Below, in pieces: positions 1 to 8,509 of a DNA stretch of 18,395 nt; position 1 is the stretch's first letter, and every line of letters starts with the position of its first letter. Position numbers and translations under genes: made by a program. This DNA comes from Acidimicrobiaceae bacterium. Its GTDB lineage: Bacteria > Actinomycetota > Acidimicrobiia > Acidimicrobiales > RAAP-2. Where the stretch lies: contig PLSY01000153.1 of assembly GCA_003164275.1 (NCBI GenBank), positions 1-18,395 on the forward strand, given 5' to 3'. The notes under the pieces are model-generated. The model did not search any database. It saw only the letters and a list, made by a program, of their open reading frames with translations, and was not told the DNA's origin.

Positions 1-25
1 GTTGCTGGTCGTTGCTGGTCGTTGC
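1..25. repeat. Short tandem repeat, 10-bp unit, 2.5 copies
   Basis: The unit GTTGCTGGTC occurs twice in full and then as a 5-base partial copy at the very left edge of the window. It lies about 20 bp beyond the stop codon of the last acyltransferase gene of the minus-strand operon. Read on the minus strand it is a CAAC-rich spacer, loosely like the CAAC-rich spacer at 592-637. It may continue beyond the window. No function is assigned. Confidence 0.6.
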
Positions 26-45
26 CGAGTGACTGGCGGCGCGCC

Positions 46-591
46 TCAACCGTTCGAAGAATCAACCAGTCTGAGCGGCGATGAGAGGAGCCGTACCGGA
101 ACACCGCCGTAGGTGCTGTCGGCCAGGCACCGACCGCGCACGACCGAACCAGCGGCGATGATGCAGTTGTCCTCGATGATGGTGCCGGGGAGGATCACCG
201 ATCGCGCTCCGATCCATACGCCGTCGCCGACGGTGATGCCGAGGGCCGTCGTGTTGTGGTCGATCGAGCCGTCGGCCAATCGCTTGTGATTGGAGGTGAT
301 GAACATGGTCTCGGCGCTGACCTGGCATTGGGATCCAATGACGATGGCTCCGTTCCCTTCGAACGAGCAGTTCCGGCTGACGTAGGTCTGATCGCCGATG
401 TGCACGTGGTCGTTCTCGAAGACCTGACCTTCTCGGACGTTGAACGAGCGGATGTCGAGTCCGCTCAGCCGGTACAGCATGGTCCTCACGATCTGTGGGA
501 CCAGGACTGACCCGGCGATGGACGTGCGGAAAATCATCCATCCGGCCAGGGTTAGATCTCGCTGAATGCTTCGGAGTGCCTTGACGATCAT
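46..591 (-). CDS. Left-handed beta-helix (hexapeptide) O-acyltransferase
   Basis: This 181-residue protein resembles the maltose/galactoside/NodL/WcaF acetyltransferase group, which transfers an acyl group (usually acetyl from acetyl-CoA) to a sugar hydroxyl in the cytoplasm. Residues 1-50 are a family-like N-terminal helical section. From about 63 onward there are hexapeptide-repeat turns (HIGDQT, VIGSQC, VGDGVWIGARSVI, AAGSVV), ending in the usual GGVPV-type C-terminal turn near 162-166. His102, in TSNHKR, is in the position of the family's catalytic histidine. The ATG at 591 has a good AAGGAG ribosome site six bases upstream. It is the last visible gene of the operon, 46 bp after another beta-helix acyltransferase. 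Its place in a glycan cluster suggests acetylation of a sugar unit. The acceptor and acyl group cannot be told from sequence. Confidence 0.9.
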   Translation of the reverse strand: MIVKALRSIQRDLTLAGWMIFRTSIAGSVLVPQIVRTMLYRLSGLDIRSFNVREGQVFENDHVHIGDQTYVSRNCSFEGNGAIVIGSQCQVSAETMFITSNHKRLADGSIDHNTTALGITVGDGVWIGARSVILPGTIIEDNCIIAAGSVVRGRCLADSTYGGVPVRLLSSPLRLVDSSNG

Positions 592-637
592 GTCGACTCC
601 TTGTCGTTGGTTGCTGTTGGTACCGCCGCGTGTTGCA

Positions 638-1315
638 TCACTGTTTCCACTCGACTTGGTGGCGGATGACTCTGGCAGGATTCCCCGCCGCCAGCGCGCC
701 GGCAGGGACGTCGGCCGTGACCACGCTCCCGGCGGCCACGACGGCGCCGTCGCCGACGGTCACACCGGGAAGGATGGTTGCCCCGGTACCGATCCACACG
801 CCGTCCCCGATGTGCACGGGAGCGTTGCGTGGTCGGGGCGTGCCTTCGACGATGATCTCGTGGATGTTGGTGTCCAAGATGTTGGTGTTCCACGAGATCG
901 AGCACGCCGACCCGATCGACAGCTCGTCGAAGCAGGTGAGCGTCGAACAGTCGTTGATGTACGTCCGAGAGCCGAGGCTCAGTCGGCCCCCGTCGTTGAC
1001 GAATACCCGGCACCCCCGCAGGATCTGGGCGGTTCCCGACACGACCACTTCAGCCCCTCTCCCAAGGTGCATTGAGGTGGGTGCCGGGGTGAAGTGGGCG
1101 AACCCCAAAAAGAGGAAGGCACCGGGCTCGAGCCGCACTCTTGCCCCTTTGCCGAACTTCAACCGGGTGCCCCGTGCGACCAGGAAGAAGCCCCGGGAGG
1201 CGATGCTCAGGTAGATGGACCGGAAGATCGACACGTGCGACATGACCAGCCAGATCAGCTCCCGGTTGATCTGGCCGTTGGTGTCCGGTGCCATACGGGA
1301 GACGCGGGTGGTCAT
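638..1315 (-). CDS. Left-handed beta-helix acyltransferase (WbbJ/NeuD-like)
   Basis: This 225-residue protein belongs to the hexapeptide acyltransferases and probably O- or N-acylates a sugar of the glycan made by this cluster. Residues 20-50 form an amphipathic/hydrophobic N-terminal segment. Coil turns run from about 54 to 208, with a clear run VHIGDGVWIGTGATILPGV near 167-185 and the closing AAGNPA turn at 209-214. His152, in DTNIHE, is the probable catalytic base. The start at 1315 is chosen because ATGA overlaps the stop of the preceding glycosyltransferase. The reading frame stays open upstream to 1387, but that stretch lies inside the neighbour and looks non-coding. It differs clearly from the next acyltransferase in N-terminus and spacing of coils, so the two probably modify different positions or acceptors. 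Confidence 0.88.
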   Translation of the reverse strand: MTTRVSRMAPDTNGQINRELIWLVMSHVSIFRSIYLSIASRGFFLVARGTRLKFGKGARVRLEPGAFLFLGFAHFTPAPTSMHLGRGAEVVVSGTAQILRGCRVFVNDGGRLSLGSRTYINDCSTLTCFDELSIGSACSISWNTNILDTNIHEIIVEGTPRPRNAPVHIGDGVWIGTGATILPGVTVGDGAVVAAGSVVTADVPAGALAAGNPARVIRHQVEWKQ

Positions 1316-2535
1316 CGATCCTCGATCTCCGCTGTATTGAGCACCTCTTGGTACAGCGCTGTGCACTCGATGGCGATCTCCGGCCACTCGTAGCGGTGGG
1401 CCTGGGCCCGGGCGCCTTTGACCAGCTGGTCCCGGAGGCCGGGCTCACGGATGATCCGGAGGACGGCCTCACTGACTGAGGCAACGGTATGGTCGACGAG
1501 CAGACCGGTCTCGCCGTCGATGACGACATCGCGCACTCCCGAGATGTCAGGGGCGATGACCGGGACCCCACGAGCCATGGCTTCGACCAGCACGGTGCCG
1601 AACGACTCGCTGAGGGAGGTCATGACGAAGATGTCGGCCGCGTCGTAGGAGGAGGCCAGATCGTCACCGCTGCGGCGCCCGACCAGATGGACCCGTGACT
1701 CGAGCCCGGCGTCTCGGATGCGCTGGGCCACCTCTTCTCGTGCGGGCCCATCGCCCACGACTTCGACTTGCAGGTCGATCCCTTCGTCCTCGACGAGGGA
1801 GCGGACCGTGTCGATAAGGAGCGGGACGTTCTTCTCCCGGGCGACGCGGCCAACCGTCACCAGACGGATGGTGGTCCCGAGCGGCCCGGTCGGCGTGTCG
1901 TCGACATCCCTCTTCGCCATGTTGGTGCCGTTCGACAGGACGCGTACCTGATCGGGCTCGAGGTCGTACTTGTCGACGAGCAGGGTGCGATAGCTGTCTG
2001 TCGGGACCAGCACCATGTTCGCCCGCTTCAGCACCCTGGAGAGGAGAACCCTCTGGTAGACGCCGAGCAGCCGCCCGAGCCAGGTGGTCGGCCCGGCATC
2101 GATGTGGACATGGGCGATGAAGGGAATCCCTCGTAGCCGGGCTACCAAGGCCACGATCTCGGGGACGCCGGCGTGGGCGACGTGGACGTGGAGGAGTTTC
2201 AGTCGGGGCTGGCGCATGAGCTGCCAGGCCAGCCCGGGGATGACGGGGGTGACCAAGACGTCAAAGGACCGCAGCCGACGGACGAGCAGCGGGCCTTCAA
2301 CTACTGGCCCGAAGGGGCCCCGTCGAGCGCCGGTCACCACCTCTACCTGGGAGCCCGTCTCCCGGGCCAGTGCCTCGGACAGCTCTTGGACGACCCGCTC
2401 CATGCCCCCGAGGTCGGGGGGGTAACGGGACGTCACCTGGACGATCCCGTCGATCGGCCCGATCGGCTCCGTGCTCGTATCCCGGCGATCCGGTCGTGCC
2501 GCCGACGATGTCGATGACGTCATGGATGTGCTCAT
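1312..2535 (-). CDS. GT4-family glycosyltransferase
   Basis: This 407-residue GT-B fold glycosyltransferase is of the retaining GT4 type (Glyco_transf_4 plus Glycos_transf_1). It would transfer a sugar from a nucleotide-sugar to a growing lipid-linked saccharide at the cytoplasmic face. The N-terminal acceptor domain has the PPDLGGMERVV loop at 39-49. The C-terminal donor domain has VGRVAREKN near 228-236 and the EX7E motif as Glu310 and Glu318 in SESFGTVLVE. About 28 polar residues precede the first beta strand, longer than usual. The start at 2535 is supported by an ATGA overlap with the upstream double glycosyltransferase. An internal Met at residue 5 (ATG at 2523) is an alternative. Sugar specificity cannot be deduced. 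Confidence 0.92.
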   Translation of the reverse strand: MSTSMTSSTSSAARPDRRDTSTEPIGPIDGIVQVTSRYPPDLGGMERVVQELSEALARETGSQVEVVTGARRGPFGPVVEGPLLVRRLRSFDVLVTPVIPGLAWQLMRQPRLKLLHVHVAHAGVPEIVALVARLRGIPFIAHVHIDAGPTTWLGRLLGVYQRVLLSRVLKRANMVLVPTDSYRTLLVDKYDLEPDQVRVLSNGTNMAKRDVDDTPTGPLGTTIRLVTVGRVAREKNVPLLIDTVRSLVEDEGIDLQVEVVGDGPAREEVAQRIRDAGLESRVHLVGRRSGDDLASSYDAADIFVMTSLSESFGTVLVEAMARGVPVIAPDISGVRDVVIDGETGLLVDHTVASVSEAVLRIIREPGLRDQLVKGARAQAHRYEWPEIAIECTALYQEVLNTAEIEDR

Positions 2536-4799
2536 GCCAGCATGTCCTCGAAGAGCTTCTCGTAGGTGTTCTGGAGTCCGTTGATGGAGAAGCGTGCTTG
2601 GGTCTTTTCGCGGCCCCGGAGTCCCATAGCCGCACGGCGGTCGGGATCCGCCCCGAGTTCGACGATCGCCCGGGCCAGGGCGATCGCGTCCCCCGCGGGC
2701 ACCAAGAGCCCATCGGATCCGTCGGTGATGACGAACGGTATGCCGCCGATGCGCGAGCCGATGACGGCCCGGCCACAGGCCATGGCTTCGATCAGGCACA
2801 TCCCGAAGGACTCCGCCTCCGTGGTGCTCGGGAGGACCACGATGGATGCTCGATGGTAGGCGGCCACCAACTCGCCGCCGCTGAGCATTCCCGAGAACCG
2901 GACACGGTCGCTCAGCCCCCGTTCGGCAACCTCCTTCTCCCAGCCGGTCCTCCCATCCCCGTCGCCGACGATCTCGAGTTCGATGCCGGGAATGTCCTTG
3001 GCCACCATGGCCAGGGCGTCGAACAGGACGCGCTCGCCCTTCCACGTCGCCTTCCCGTCGATGCGTCCGACGAACAGCAGCCTGAGTGTGGCGAGGTCGC
3101 CTTGGTCGGCGAAGGTAAAGGACTGAAGGTCGACGCTCGGGGGGACCATGATCGTCCCTTCGTAGTCGGAGATCTGGGTGGTGGGGGAGACAACGGCGAG
3201 AGCGTCGGCTCGTCGGGCGATGCGAGGCAGTATTCGGCGTTCATAGATTCCTATGGCCAAGTCGGCGATCCGTCGACCCTTCAGCATCGAACCGGAGTGA
3301 TAGGTGAGCACCATGGGTCGTCCTCCCGAGACAGTCGATGCCGCATCGGCCAGTCCGGGAACTGGCGAGTGGGCATTGATGAGCTCGACCCGTCGATTGG
3401 CGAGCAGCCGGCGGATTTGCAGCGGCCAAAGCGGGCTGAAGGGTGTATTGGCCACCTTGAACCATGCACCGAGTCGGACCACCGGTACCCCGTTGCGATA
3501 GGTGTAGGTCGTTCTGAGCCCCCGCCGGGTGGAGATGACGAGGGGCGAGAGGGCGTTGGACGACTGCAGTCCCTCGGCCACCTGGGAGCTGTAACGCTCG
3601 ACTCCGCCCACATCGGGCGGGTATCGGGGAGTCACGATGGCAACCGTCCGTTTGGCCTCCCGCCCACCGAGCGTCTCTTCGAACAGCTCATGGGTGGCCC
3701 GGGCGCGGATGGACCAGTCGAACTCGCGCTCGACGCGCTCACGCCCGGCCCGGCCGAGGCGCTCGGCTAGGTGACAGTCGTTGATCACGGCACCGAGGGC
3801 GTCCGCCAGCTGGTTGACTACCCCGTGGCTGACGAGCAGCCCGGTCACGCCGTCCTCCACCACGTCGGGGATGCCGCCGGTCCGCGAGGCAACGACCGGC
3901 AGGCCACAAGCCATGGCTTCGGCCAGCGACATGCCGAAGCTCTCGTTGCCGCTGGGCAACGCGGCGACCGACGACCGTCTGTACGCATCGACCAGGTCCG
4001 GTCCAGTGAGATAGCCACTGAATGTCACCCGACTGGCGATACCGAGATGGTTTGCCAGCTCCTGATACCCGGGAACGAGGTCTCCGGTGCCGACGACCTC
4101 GAGGTTCACGTCAGTGCCCCGATCGACGAGGGCCTTGGTTGCCTTGATGAGGAGGTCGAGACCTTTGAACTCCATGCCGAAGTCCATCTGGGCGACGAAG
4201 ATGATCGACCCGGGACTGCCCTGGCCGCCTGGGGTAAACAGGGTCGTGTCGACACCGGGTGGGATGACCACTGACTTTCCGGCGAACTCTCGACCGAACG
4301 CCGTTTGGACGAATCTGGAGTTGCAGATCACCGTGTCCGATCGCTTGGCCATCCGGCGGAGCAGAGTCTGTTCGTACAGCCAGATCACCTGGTCCAGAAG
4401 CGGCCGACCCTTGTGCATGGGGCCCGCGTGATAAGTGAGCACGAAGGGAACTGCACGGTTCGCGGAGCAGGCGGCATCGGCTAGTCCCGGAACCGGTGCA
4501 TGGGCATTGATCAAGACGGCCTTCTCGTTCCGCGCGATCTTGGCCAGCATCCGCGGCCATGCGGCGCTCAATGGGGTCCTCGACAGCGTGAACTGGGTGG
4601 GCACTCGATAGACCCGGAAGCCGTCCTGTTCGGTGACGGACAGTCTCGAGTCAGTTCCCGAGCTGACAAACACGACTCGCCAGCCGAAGGCGTCGACCAG
4701 CTGTGTGGCGATGGTCTTTGCGTAGCGCTCGAGCCCTCCGCCATCGGGTGGAAAGTACGGCGTCACAATCAGGACAGTGCGTCTGGTCTGCTCGTTCAT
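2532..4799 (-). CDS. Double GT4 glycosyltransferase (two complete tandem units)
   Basis: This 755-residue protein carries two whole GT-B/GT4 glycosyltransferases end to end. Unit 1 is about residues 7-377 and unit 2 about 384-755, joined by only a few residues near GGREAKR. The units align at a constant offset of 377: [10 protein letters not shown] at 17-26 matches [10 protein letters not shown] at 394-403, [14 protein letters not shown] starts at 97 and [14 protein letters not shown] at 474, and the EX7E pairs are Glu286/Glu294 and Glu663/Glu671. Over 59 ungapped residues from those INAH motifs I count 33 identities. Both EX7E motifs look intact, so two sugar transfers by one chain are plausible. 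The ATG at 4799 follows an AGAGGATGAG ribosome site and lies 4 bp after the preceding stop. The next gene overlaps by ATGA. The usual length of this family is about 370-420, so this is a true duplication-fusion. Confidence 0.93.
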   Translation of the reverse strand: MNEQTRRTVLIVTPYFPPDGGGLERYAKTIATQLVDAFGWRVVFVSSGTDSRLSVTEQDGFRVYRVPTQFTLSRTPLSAAWPRMLAKIARNEKAVLINAHAPVPGLADAACSANRAVPFVLTYHAGPMHKGRPLLDQVIWLYEQTLLRRMAKRSDTVICNSRFVQTAFGREFAGKSVVIPPGVDTTLFTPGGQGSPGSIIFVAQMDFGMEFKGLDLLIKATKALVDRGTDVNLEVVGTGDLVPGYQELANHLGIASRVTFSGYLTGPDLVDAYRRSSVAALPSGNESFGMSLAEAMACGLPVVASRTGGIPDVVEDGVTGLLVSHGVVNQLADALGAVINDCHLAERLGRAGRERVEREFDWSIRARATHELFEETLGGREAKRTVAIVTPRYPPDVGGVERYSSQVAEGLQSSNALSPLVISTRRGLRTTYTYRNGVPVVRLGAWFKVANTPFSPLWPLQIRRLLANRRVELINAHSPVPGLADAASTVSGGRPMVLTYHSGSMLKGRRIADLAIGIYERRILPRIARRADALAVVSPTTQISDYEGTIMVPPSVDLQSFTFADQGDLATLRLLFVGRIDGKATWKGERVLFDALAMVAKDIPGIELEIVGDGDGRTGWEKEVAERGLSDRVRFSGMLSGGELVAAYHRASIVVLPSTTEAESFGMCLIEAMACGRAVIGSRIGGIPFVITDGSDGLLVPAGDAIALARAIVELGADPDRRAAMGLRGREKTQARFSINGLQNTYEKLFEDMLA

Positions 4800-4803
4800 G
4801 TTC

Positions 4804-5331
4804 TCATCCTCTTTCCGTCAGGTCGAGGGAGATCCCGAGGGAGCGTGTCACCGAAACGGCGGTCGCAACGATGATCAACGCCGCCGCCCGGAGCGTCTCT
4901 TCGCTCGGCCAAGCCACGAGATGGGTGGCAGGGAGGGTCATGGTCAGTGGGTGGGTTACGGCGTTCACGGAGAGATAGATGACCAACGCCGTTCCGGCCA
5001 CCGCCAGAGTCCGTGCCGTCGAGATCGTCAACATGGAACGCGCCCCGCGTGGAAGCGGGTCTCCAGCCCTCGGATATCTCGTGCGCCTCGAGATCCTGAG
5101 GTACTCGCTCGAGATGAAACCCAAGATGGCGACGGCGAAGCAGAGCACTCCGAAGGTGTCGGTGCGCAGCCAATCGATGCACTCCCAGTAGGGGGTTGGA
5201 AGCCCTCGGGGCCGGAAGCTGGCCATGAGGAAGACGCCCAGTACCACGAGGGAGCTGGCATAGCCGACGCCGGTCGCCATCCCTTCGAGGTGTCGGCGGG
5301 AGTCTGTTGGTCGGGGTACGTCATGACTCAC
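4804..5331 (-). CDS. Small integral membrane protein, four predicted helices
   Basis: This 175-residue protein is not recognised as a known family. It shows about four hydrophobic segments, near residues 21-38, 57-76, 104-124 and 146-163, with basic stretches such as RISRRTRYPR at 79-88 between helices 2 and 3. The start is GTG at 5331, overlapping the stop of the large membrane protein as GTGA, which suggests translational coupling. An in-frame ATG at codon 18 is an alternative start. It ends 4 bp before the double glycosyltransferase. Position and coupling suggest an accessory subunit of the upstream multispanning protein or a helper of glycan assembly. That is inference from context only, since no catalytic motif is visible. 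Confidence 0.75.
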   Translation of the reverse strand: MSHDVPRPTDSRRHLEGMATGVGYASSLVVLGVFLMASFRPRGLPTPYWECIDWLRTDTFGVLCFAVAILGFISSEYLRISRRTRYPRAGDPLPRGARSMLTISTARTLAVAGTALVIYLSVNAVTHPLTMTLPATHLVAWPSEETLRAAALIIVATAVSVTRSLGISLDLTERG

Positions 5332-7721
5332 TTGTAGATCCAGGTCCCGCCGTTGTCATACACCCGGTCGTCGGTGCTCTGCAGGGGAGCGAGCGGGTAG
5401 GTGTAGTTGAGGGCATCGCCGTCGAAGTTGGTAGTGGCGATGCCGTTCTTCACGGTGTTGTAGCCCAAGATGACCCAGGTCGACTTGCGCAGAAGCGTAG
5501 GAAAGACATCAGTGATGTCCTGGGAGCCACTCACTGAGGCCGGCGACGTGAAGGCGTAGCGGTCATAGGGCGGGGTCTCAGCCTGTACCCCGGTCGGGAG
5601 GGTGTCGGGTTGTGTGCCTAGCCAGTCGACGGCCTGGACTTCTTGGGGGTGCTGATACACGTCGCTGTAGTAGGCCCCACTGTTGTTCAGGTTCAACTGG
5701 GCGTCGTATCCGCCAAGAATCTGAGGCATGATCCCGATGGTGGAGAACATGAAGAAAAGGGCCAAGATTGACGCAGCCCTGGGGGCCCACACTTTTCCGA
5801 GAGGCCTGAAGATCGATATCGATCCGATCACCAAGATGGGAGCGATAAGGAACAGGGCTTGTTGGAAGGCTCGAAGCAGGCCATAGCTCACCGAGAGACC
5901 GGGAAGCACGGTGACGGCTCCCACCATGATCACGCTTCCGATTGACAAGAAGTAGTAGGCACGCCCAACCTGACGACGCCTCCAGCCGACGAGACCGACA
6001 ACCAAGAGGCCAACTACGACAAAGACTTGCTCCCCTTTGGCGGCAAGACTTCGAACCACCGAGTTGACGGTGGCGACCGGGATGTGGGCCTCTTCCAGGA
6101 ATTTGCCGGTATCGGACACGGGAAGTGGCGGAATGACCACGGCGCGGGCTGGCAGGCGTTTCACAGAGGCGAGCGGAAAGTACGTCCCCGGATCATCGAT
6201 CTTTCGTATCTGCAGCGTGCTCTTGCGGTACTGGTTGAGCACCTGTTGGGGGGACATCTCGCTCGATGACAACAAGCTGTAGGAGCTGTCGTTGGAGCGC
6301 GTGGCGGTGCTGGTAGTGCCGAAGAACTGCGGAAGGGCCTGCTCTGCCGTGGCGGTGACGCCGGTGGATGTTTTGGTGACCACGCCACCCCAGAGGAATG
6401 CGACGAGTCCAAAGACCAAGATGACGACAAGTCCGACGGTCCGTGTACCGTCTGCCCAGTTTGCAGTCGCCTTTCGGTGCGGCCGGGTCTTCGAAGGCTT
6501 TAGCCGGCTGAGCAACTGGAACCCTCGATCGGCCACCCAGGCGATGGCCAGCGTTCCAACGAATACGTACATGGTCGAATAGTGCGACAGCCCGATGGCG
6601 ATGCCGCAAAGGGCGAGAACCACGTTGCGATGCCAGGCGGTTCCTCGGCTTCGGGTCATGGCCAAGTAGGCCAGACCAAGAAAGACAAAGGCGATCTCTT
6701 GGCGATTGAGGAACGGCATGTCGGAGAAGAAGGTCGGGAAACCGACGAAGTAGACCACGCCGAGAATGGCGATTCTCTTCGACCAATACCGGCGGGCCAA
6801 TAAGTAGACCAGCACAGGGCAGACGGCGAAGAGGAGCTGAAAGAAGACCTTGTAGACGTAAGGGTCGTCGACTCGGACGATCTGGCTAATTGCGGTGGGC
6901 AGGATGGTGATGCTCAAACAAGCGTTGTAAGCGTCTCGGAACGAGTCGATGTTCCAGACCCCGTGTGCCTTGGTCAACTCGAATACGCGATACTCACGCT
7001 GGATGTCGTGCCCGGTGACGAACCATCCTCGCAGCGAGGTCGAAAAGAGAAGGCTGAGGCCCAAGAGGTATGTCGAGACGGCGATCACCGAGTCTCGCAA
7101 GCGCGTCCTCCACCACAGCATGACCACGAAGGACGCGACCACGCCCGAGAGGGCGATCAGGGTGACGAGATCGCCTTGGTTGTTGTTCAGGCGATTGGCC
7201 CCGGCGATCACCAGGGGAACGCAGCAGGCGCTCAGGATGATGACTCGCCACTCCCGCCGGTTGAGCTGGCGAAGGCTCGAGAGCCAGGGAGCAGCAAGGG
7301 TCCCTTTCCGGTAGCGCCAGCCCATCAGGGCCACGTTCAAGATGTCGACGGCGACGAGGACAGGCACACGGTCAAGTGGCCGTGCGATGCCAACCACGGG
7401 GAGGACGACATCGATCACTAGTCCACCGACGATGAGCACGAAGAGAACGGCTCCGAGGCTGTAGGCCACCCGTTCGACTCCTGAGACCTTCGTGCGGAAA
7501 CGGGTCGTCGAGACGAGGTACGTCGGGTGGAGGACGATCAGCCACCAACCGAGCAGAGCGCCGATGAAGGGAAGCCGATGGCCCGCCAGTACCGCGACAT
7601 TGGTCGCAACCAACAGTGCGCAAGTGAGGTAGAACCACGGGTCGCGACTGGGTCCGGCTGAGGTCTGACTAGTCGTTGGGTGTGCCTGATAGGCGGGCGG
7701 GAGCTCGAGAACGTCGGACAC
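5328..7721 (-). CDS. Multispanning GT-C/DUF2206-like membrane protein
   Basis: This is a 797-residue polytopic membrane protein. Many hydrophobic segments lie between about 29 and 445, followed by a polar presumably extracytoplasmic stretch at about 447-562, more helices at about 565-665, and a soluble C-terminal tail of about 130 residues. The pattern TGHDIQREY (236-244), the segment around LSITILPT (269-276), FLNRQEIAF (337-345) and GLSHYSTMYVF (377-387) recalls archaeal and bacterial DUF2206/COG5617 membrane proteins. These are thought to be GT-C-type glycosyltransferases or polymerases. The family call is from memory of motifs. The start is GTG at 7721, with GAAGG about ten bases upstream and 14 bp after the deacetylase stop. 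The open frame upstream to 8186 lies over that gene and is not coding. The protein could use polyprenyl-phosphate sugars or act as the missing polymerase. Confidence 0.82.
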   Translation of the reverse strand: MSDVLELPPAYQAHPTTSQTSAGPSRDPWFYLTCALLVATNVAVLAGHRLPFIGALLGWWLIVLHPTYLVSTTRFRTKVSGVERVAYSLGAVLFVLIVGGLVIDVVLPVVGIARPLDRVPVLVAVDILNVALMGWRYRKGTLAAPWLSSLRQLNRREWRVIILSACCVPLVIAGANRLNNNQGDLVTLIALSGVVASFVVMLWWRTRLRDSVIAVSTYLLGLSLLFSTSLRGWFVTGHDIQREYRVFELTKAHGVWNIDSFRDAYNACLSITILPTAISQIVRVDDPYVYKVFFQLLFAVCPVLVYLLARRYWSKRIAILGVVYFVGFPTFFSDMPFLNRQEIAFVFLGLAYLAMTRSRGTAWHRNVVLALCGIAIGLSHYSTMYVFVGTLAIAWVADRGFQLLSRLKPSKTRPHRKATANWADGTRTVGLVVILVFGLVAFLWGGVVTKTSTGVTATAEQALPQFFGTTSTATRSNDSSYSLLSSSEMSPQQVLNQYRKSTLQIRKIDDPGTYFPLASVKRLPARAVVIPPLPVSDTGKFLEEAHIPVATVNSVVRSLAAKGEQVFVVVGLLVVGLVGWRRRQVGRAYYFLSIGSVIMVGAVTVLPGLSVSYGLLRAFQQALFLIAPILVIGSISIFRPLGKVWAPRAASILALFFMFSTIGIMPQILGGYDAQLNLNNSGAYYSDVYQHPQEVQAVDWLGTQPDTLPTGVQAETPPYDRYAFTSPASVSGSQDITDVFPTLLRKSTWVILGYNTVKNGIATTNFDGDALNYTYPLAPLQSTDDRVYDNGGTWIYK

Positions 7722-7735
7722 TGGGGCGGACCTTC

Positions 7736-8491
7736 TCAGGCGATCGAACGGTCGAACGAGCAGATGGACGGTCTGGCCAGGCCCTGAAGCATTTCGGCCA
7801 GGTCGCCGTTGGTGAGGAAAACGATGTCCCGCTCGGAGATGTCTTGCAGCATGCGGCGTAGGCGGCCCCAGTCGTCGTTGTCGTCGATCTCCCAGCTGTG
7901 GCCCCACAGGTGGAAAATGCCGCCGGTGGCGCAGACTTCGTCCAGGACTTGGCGCCCGAGGGTCTCCCAGTTGCGCCACATGGCGAACGCGTGTCGGGGG
8001 GAACGCGTGCGCCGCAGGATCTGGGGTCCGTCGACGAGGTGGTGATAGCCGTGCATGGCCGTTCCCATGCGGAACAGGTTGTCGGGCAGCCCCGTGCAGA
8101 AGCGCTCGACGGTTCGAGCCGAGGTGAACCCGGCCGCCCTCACCATGTCGGGATGCTGTTCGGAAAAGTCGCCGTAGGGATAGCAAAACGACGTGATCTG
8201 CCTCCCGATGACGTCCTCGACGGCATCTCTTCCGTCAGTGATCTCCCGGAGTGCTGCGCTGTCTTCGATGGCCGAGAGGTGGGGGTGGGTGAGCGTGTGG
8301 CCTCCGACTTCGAAGTGATCTGCCAACTCGACCATGGCCCCCGCCGCCAGGCGCTTCGACTTCTGCAGCTCGCGGCAGCGGGGAGAGACATAGAAGGTTC
8401 CGGTCATCCCGTGAGCCGCCAACTCGGATGCCAGCTTCACATCGAGTTGGTGCCCGTCATCCCAGCTCGTGGTGACGTAAACGGTATCCAT
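7736..8491 (-). CDS. Polysaccharide deacetylase (NodB/CE4 family)
   Basis: This 251-residue protein has the NodB homology domain and would remove acetyl groups from a polysaccharide or lipid-linked sugar using a metal ion. Motif 1 is SWDDG (Asp11 general base, Asp12 metal ligand). Motif 2 is HTLTH (His65 and His69, metal ligands). Motif 3 is CYPYG at 103-107, where the family usually has an Arg instead of Cys. The HLWGHSW segment at 194-200 supplies the late His. No signal peptide or transmembrane segment is visible, so it may act on the cytoplasmic face, unlike exported peptidoglycan deacetylases. Other actinobacterial cytoplasmic NodB-like proteins in glycan loci share this. The ATG at 8491 is preceded by AGAAGG. 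It sits 18 bp after the preceding gene and 14 bp before the next. Confidence 0.92.
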   Translation of the reverse strand: MDTVYVTTSWDDGHQLDVKLASELAAHGMTGTFYVSPRCRELQKSKRLAAGAMVELADHFEVGGHTLTHPHLSAIEDSAALREITDGRDAVEDVIGRQITSFCYPYGDFSEQHPDMVRAAGFTSARTVERFCTGLPDNLFRMGTAMHGYHHLVDGPQILRRTRSPRHAFAMWRNWETLGRQVLDEVCATGGIFHLWGHSWEIDDNDDWGRLRRMLQDISERDIVFLTNGDLAEMLQGLARPSICSFDRSIA

Positions 8492-8509
8492 TGCGCCTAG
8501 CCCTTCTGC

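Noticed and set aside
1..25. CRISPR-like repeat
   Set aside because: The unit is only 10 bp, in direct tandem without spacers, and no cas gene is present.
2536..3045. N-terminal extension of the GT4 gene that begins at 2535
   Set aside because: It overlaps the second half of the double glycosyltransferase in another frame and is Arg/Gly/His-rich. The ATGA overlap start is preferred.
2370..3770. A 466-codon open frame on the plus strand, antisense to the double glycosyltransferase
   Set aside because: Its protein is Gly-, Asp-, His- and Arg-rich with no family pattern. The opposite strand has two well-formed GT4 units over the same bases. Long antisense frames are common in GC-rich DNA.
7722..8186. 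N-terminal extension of the DUF2206-like protein
   Set aside because: These codons overlap the deacetylase gene, are rich in Arg, Pro and His, and have no membrane segments. The GTG at 7721 with a ribosome site fits better.
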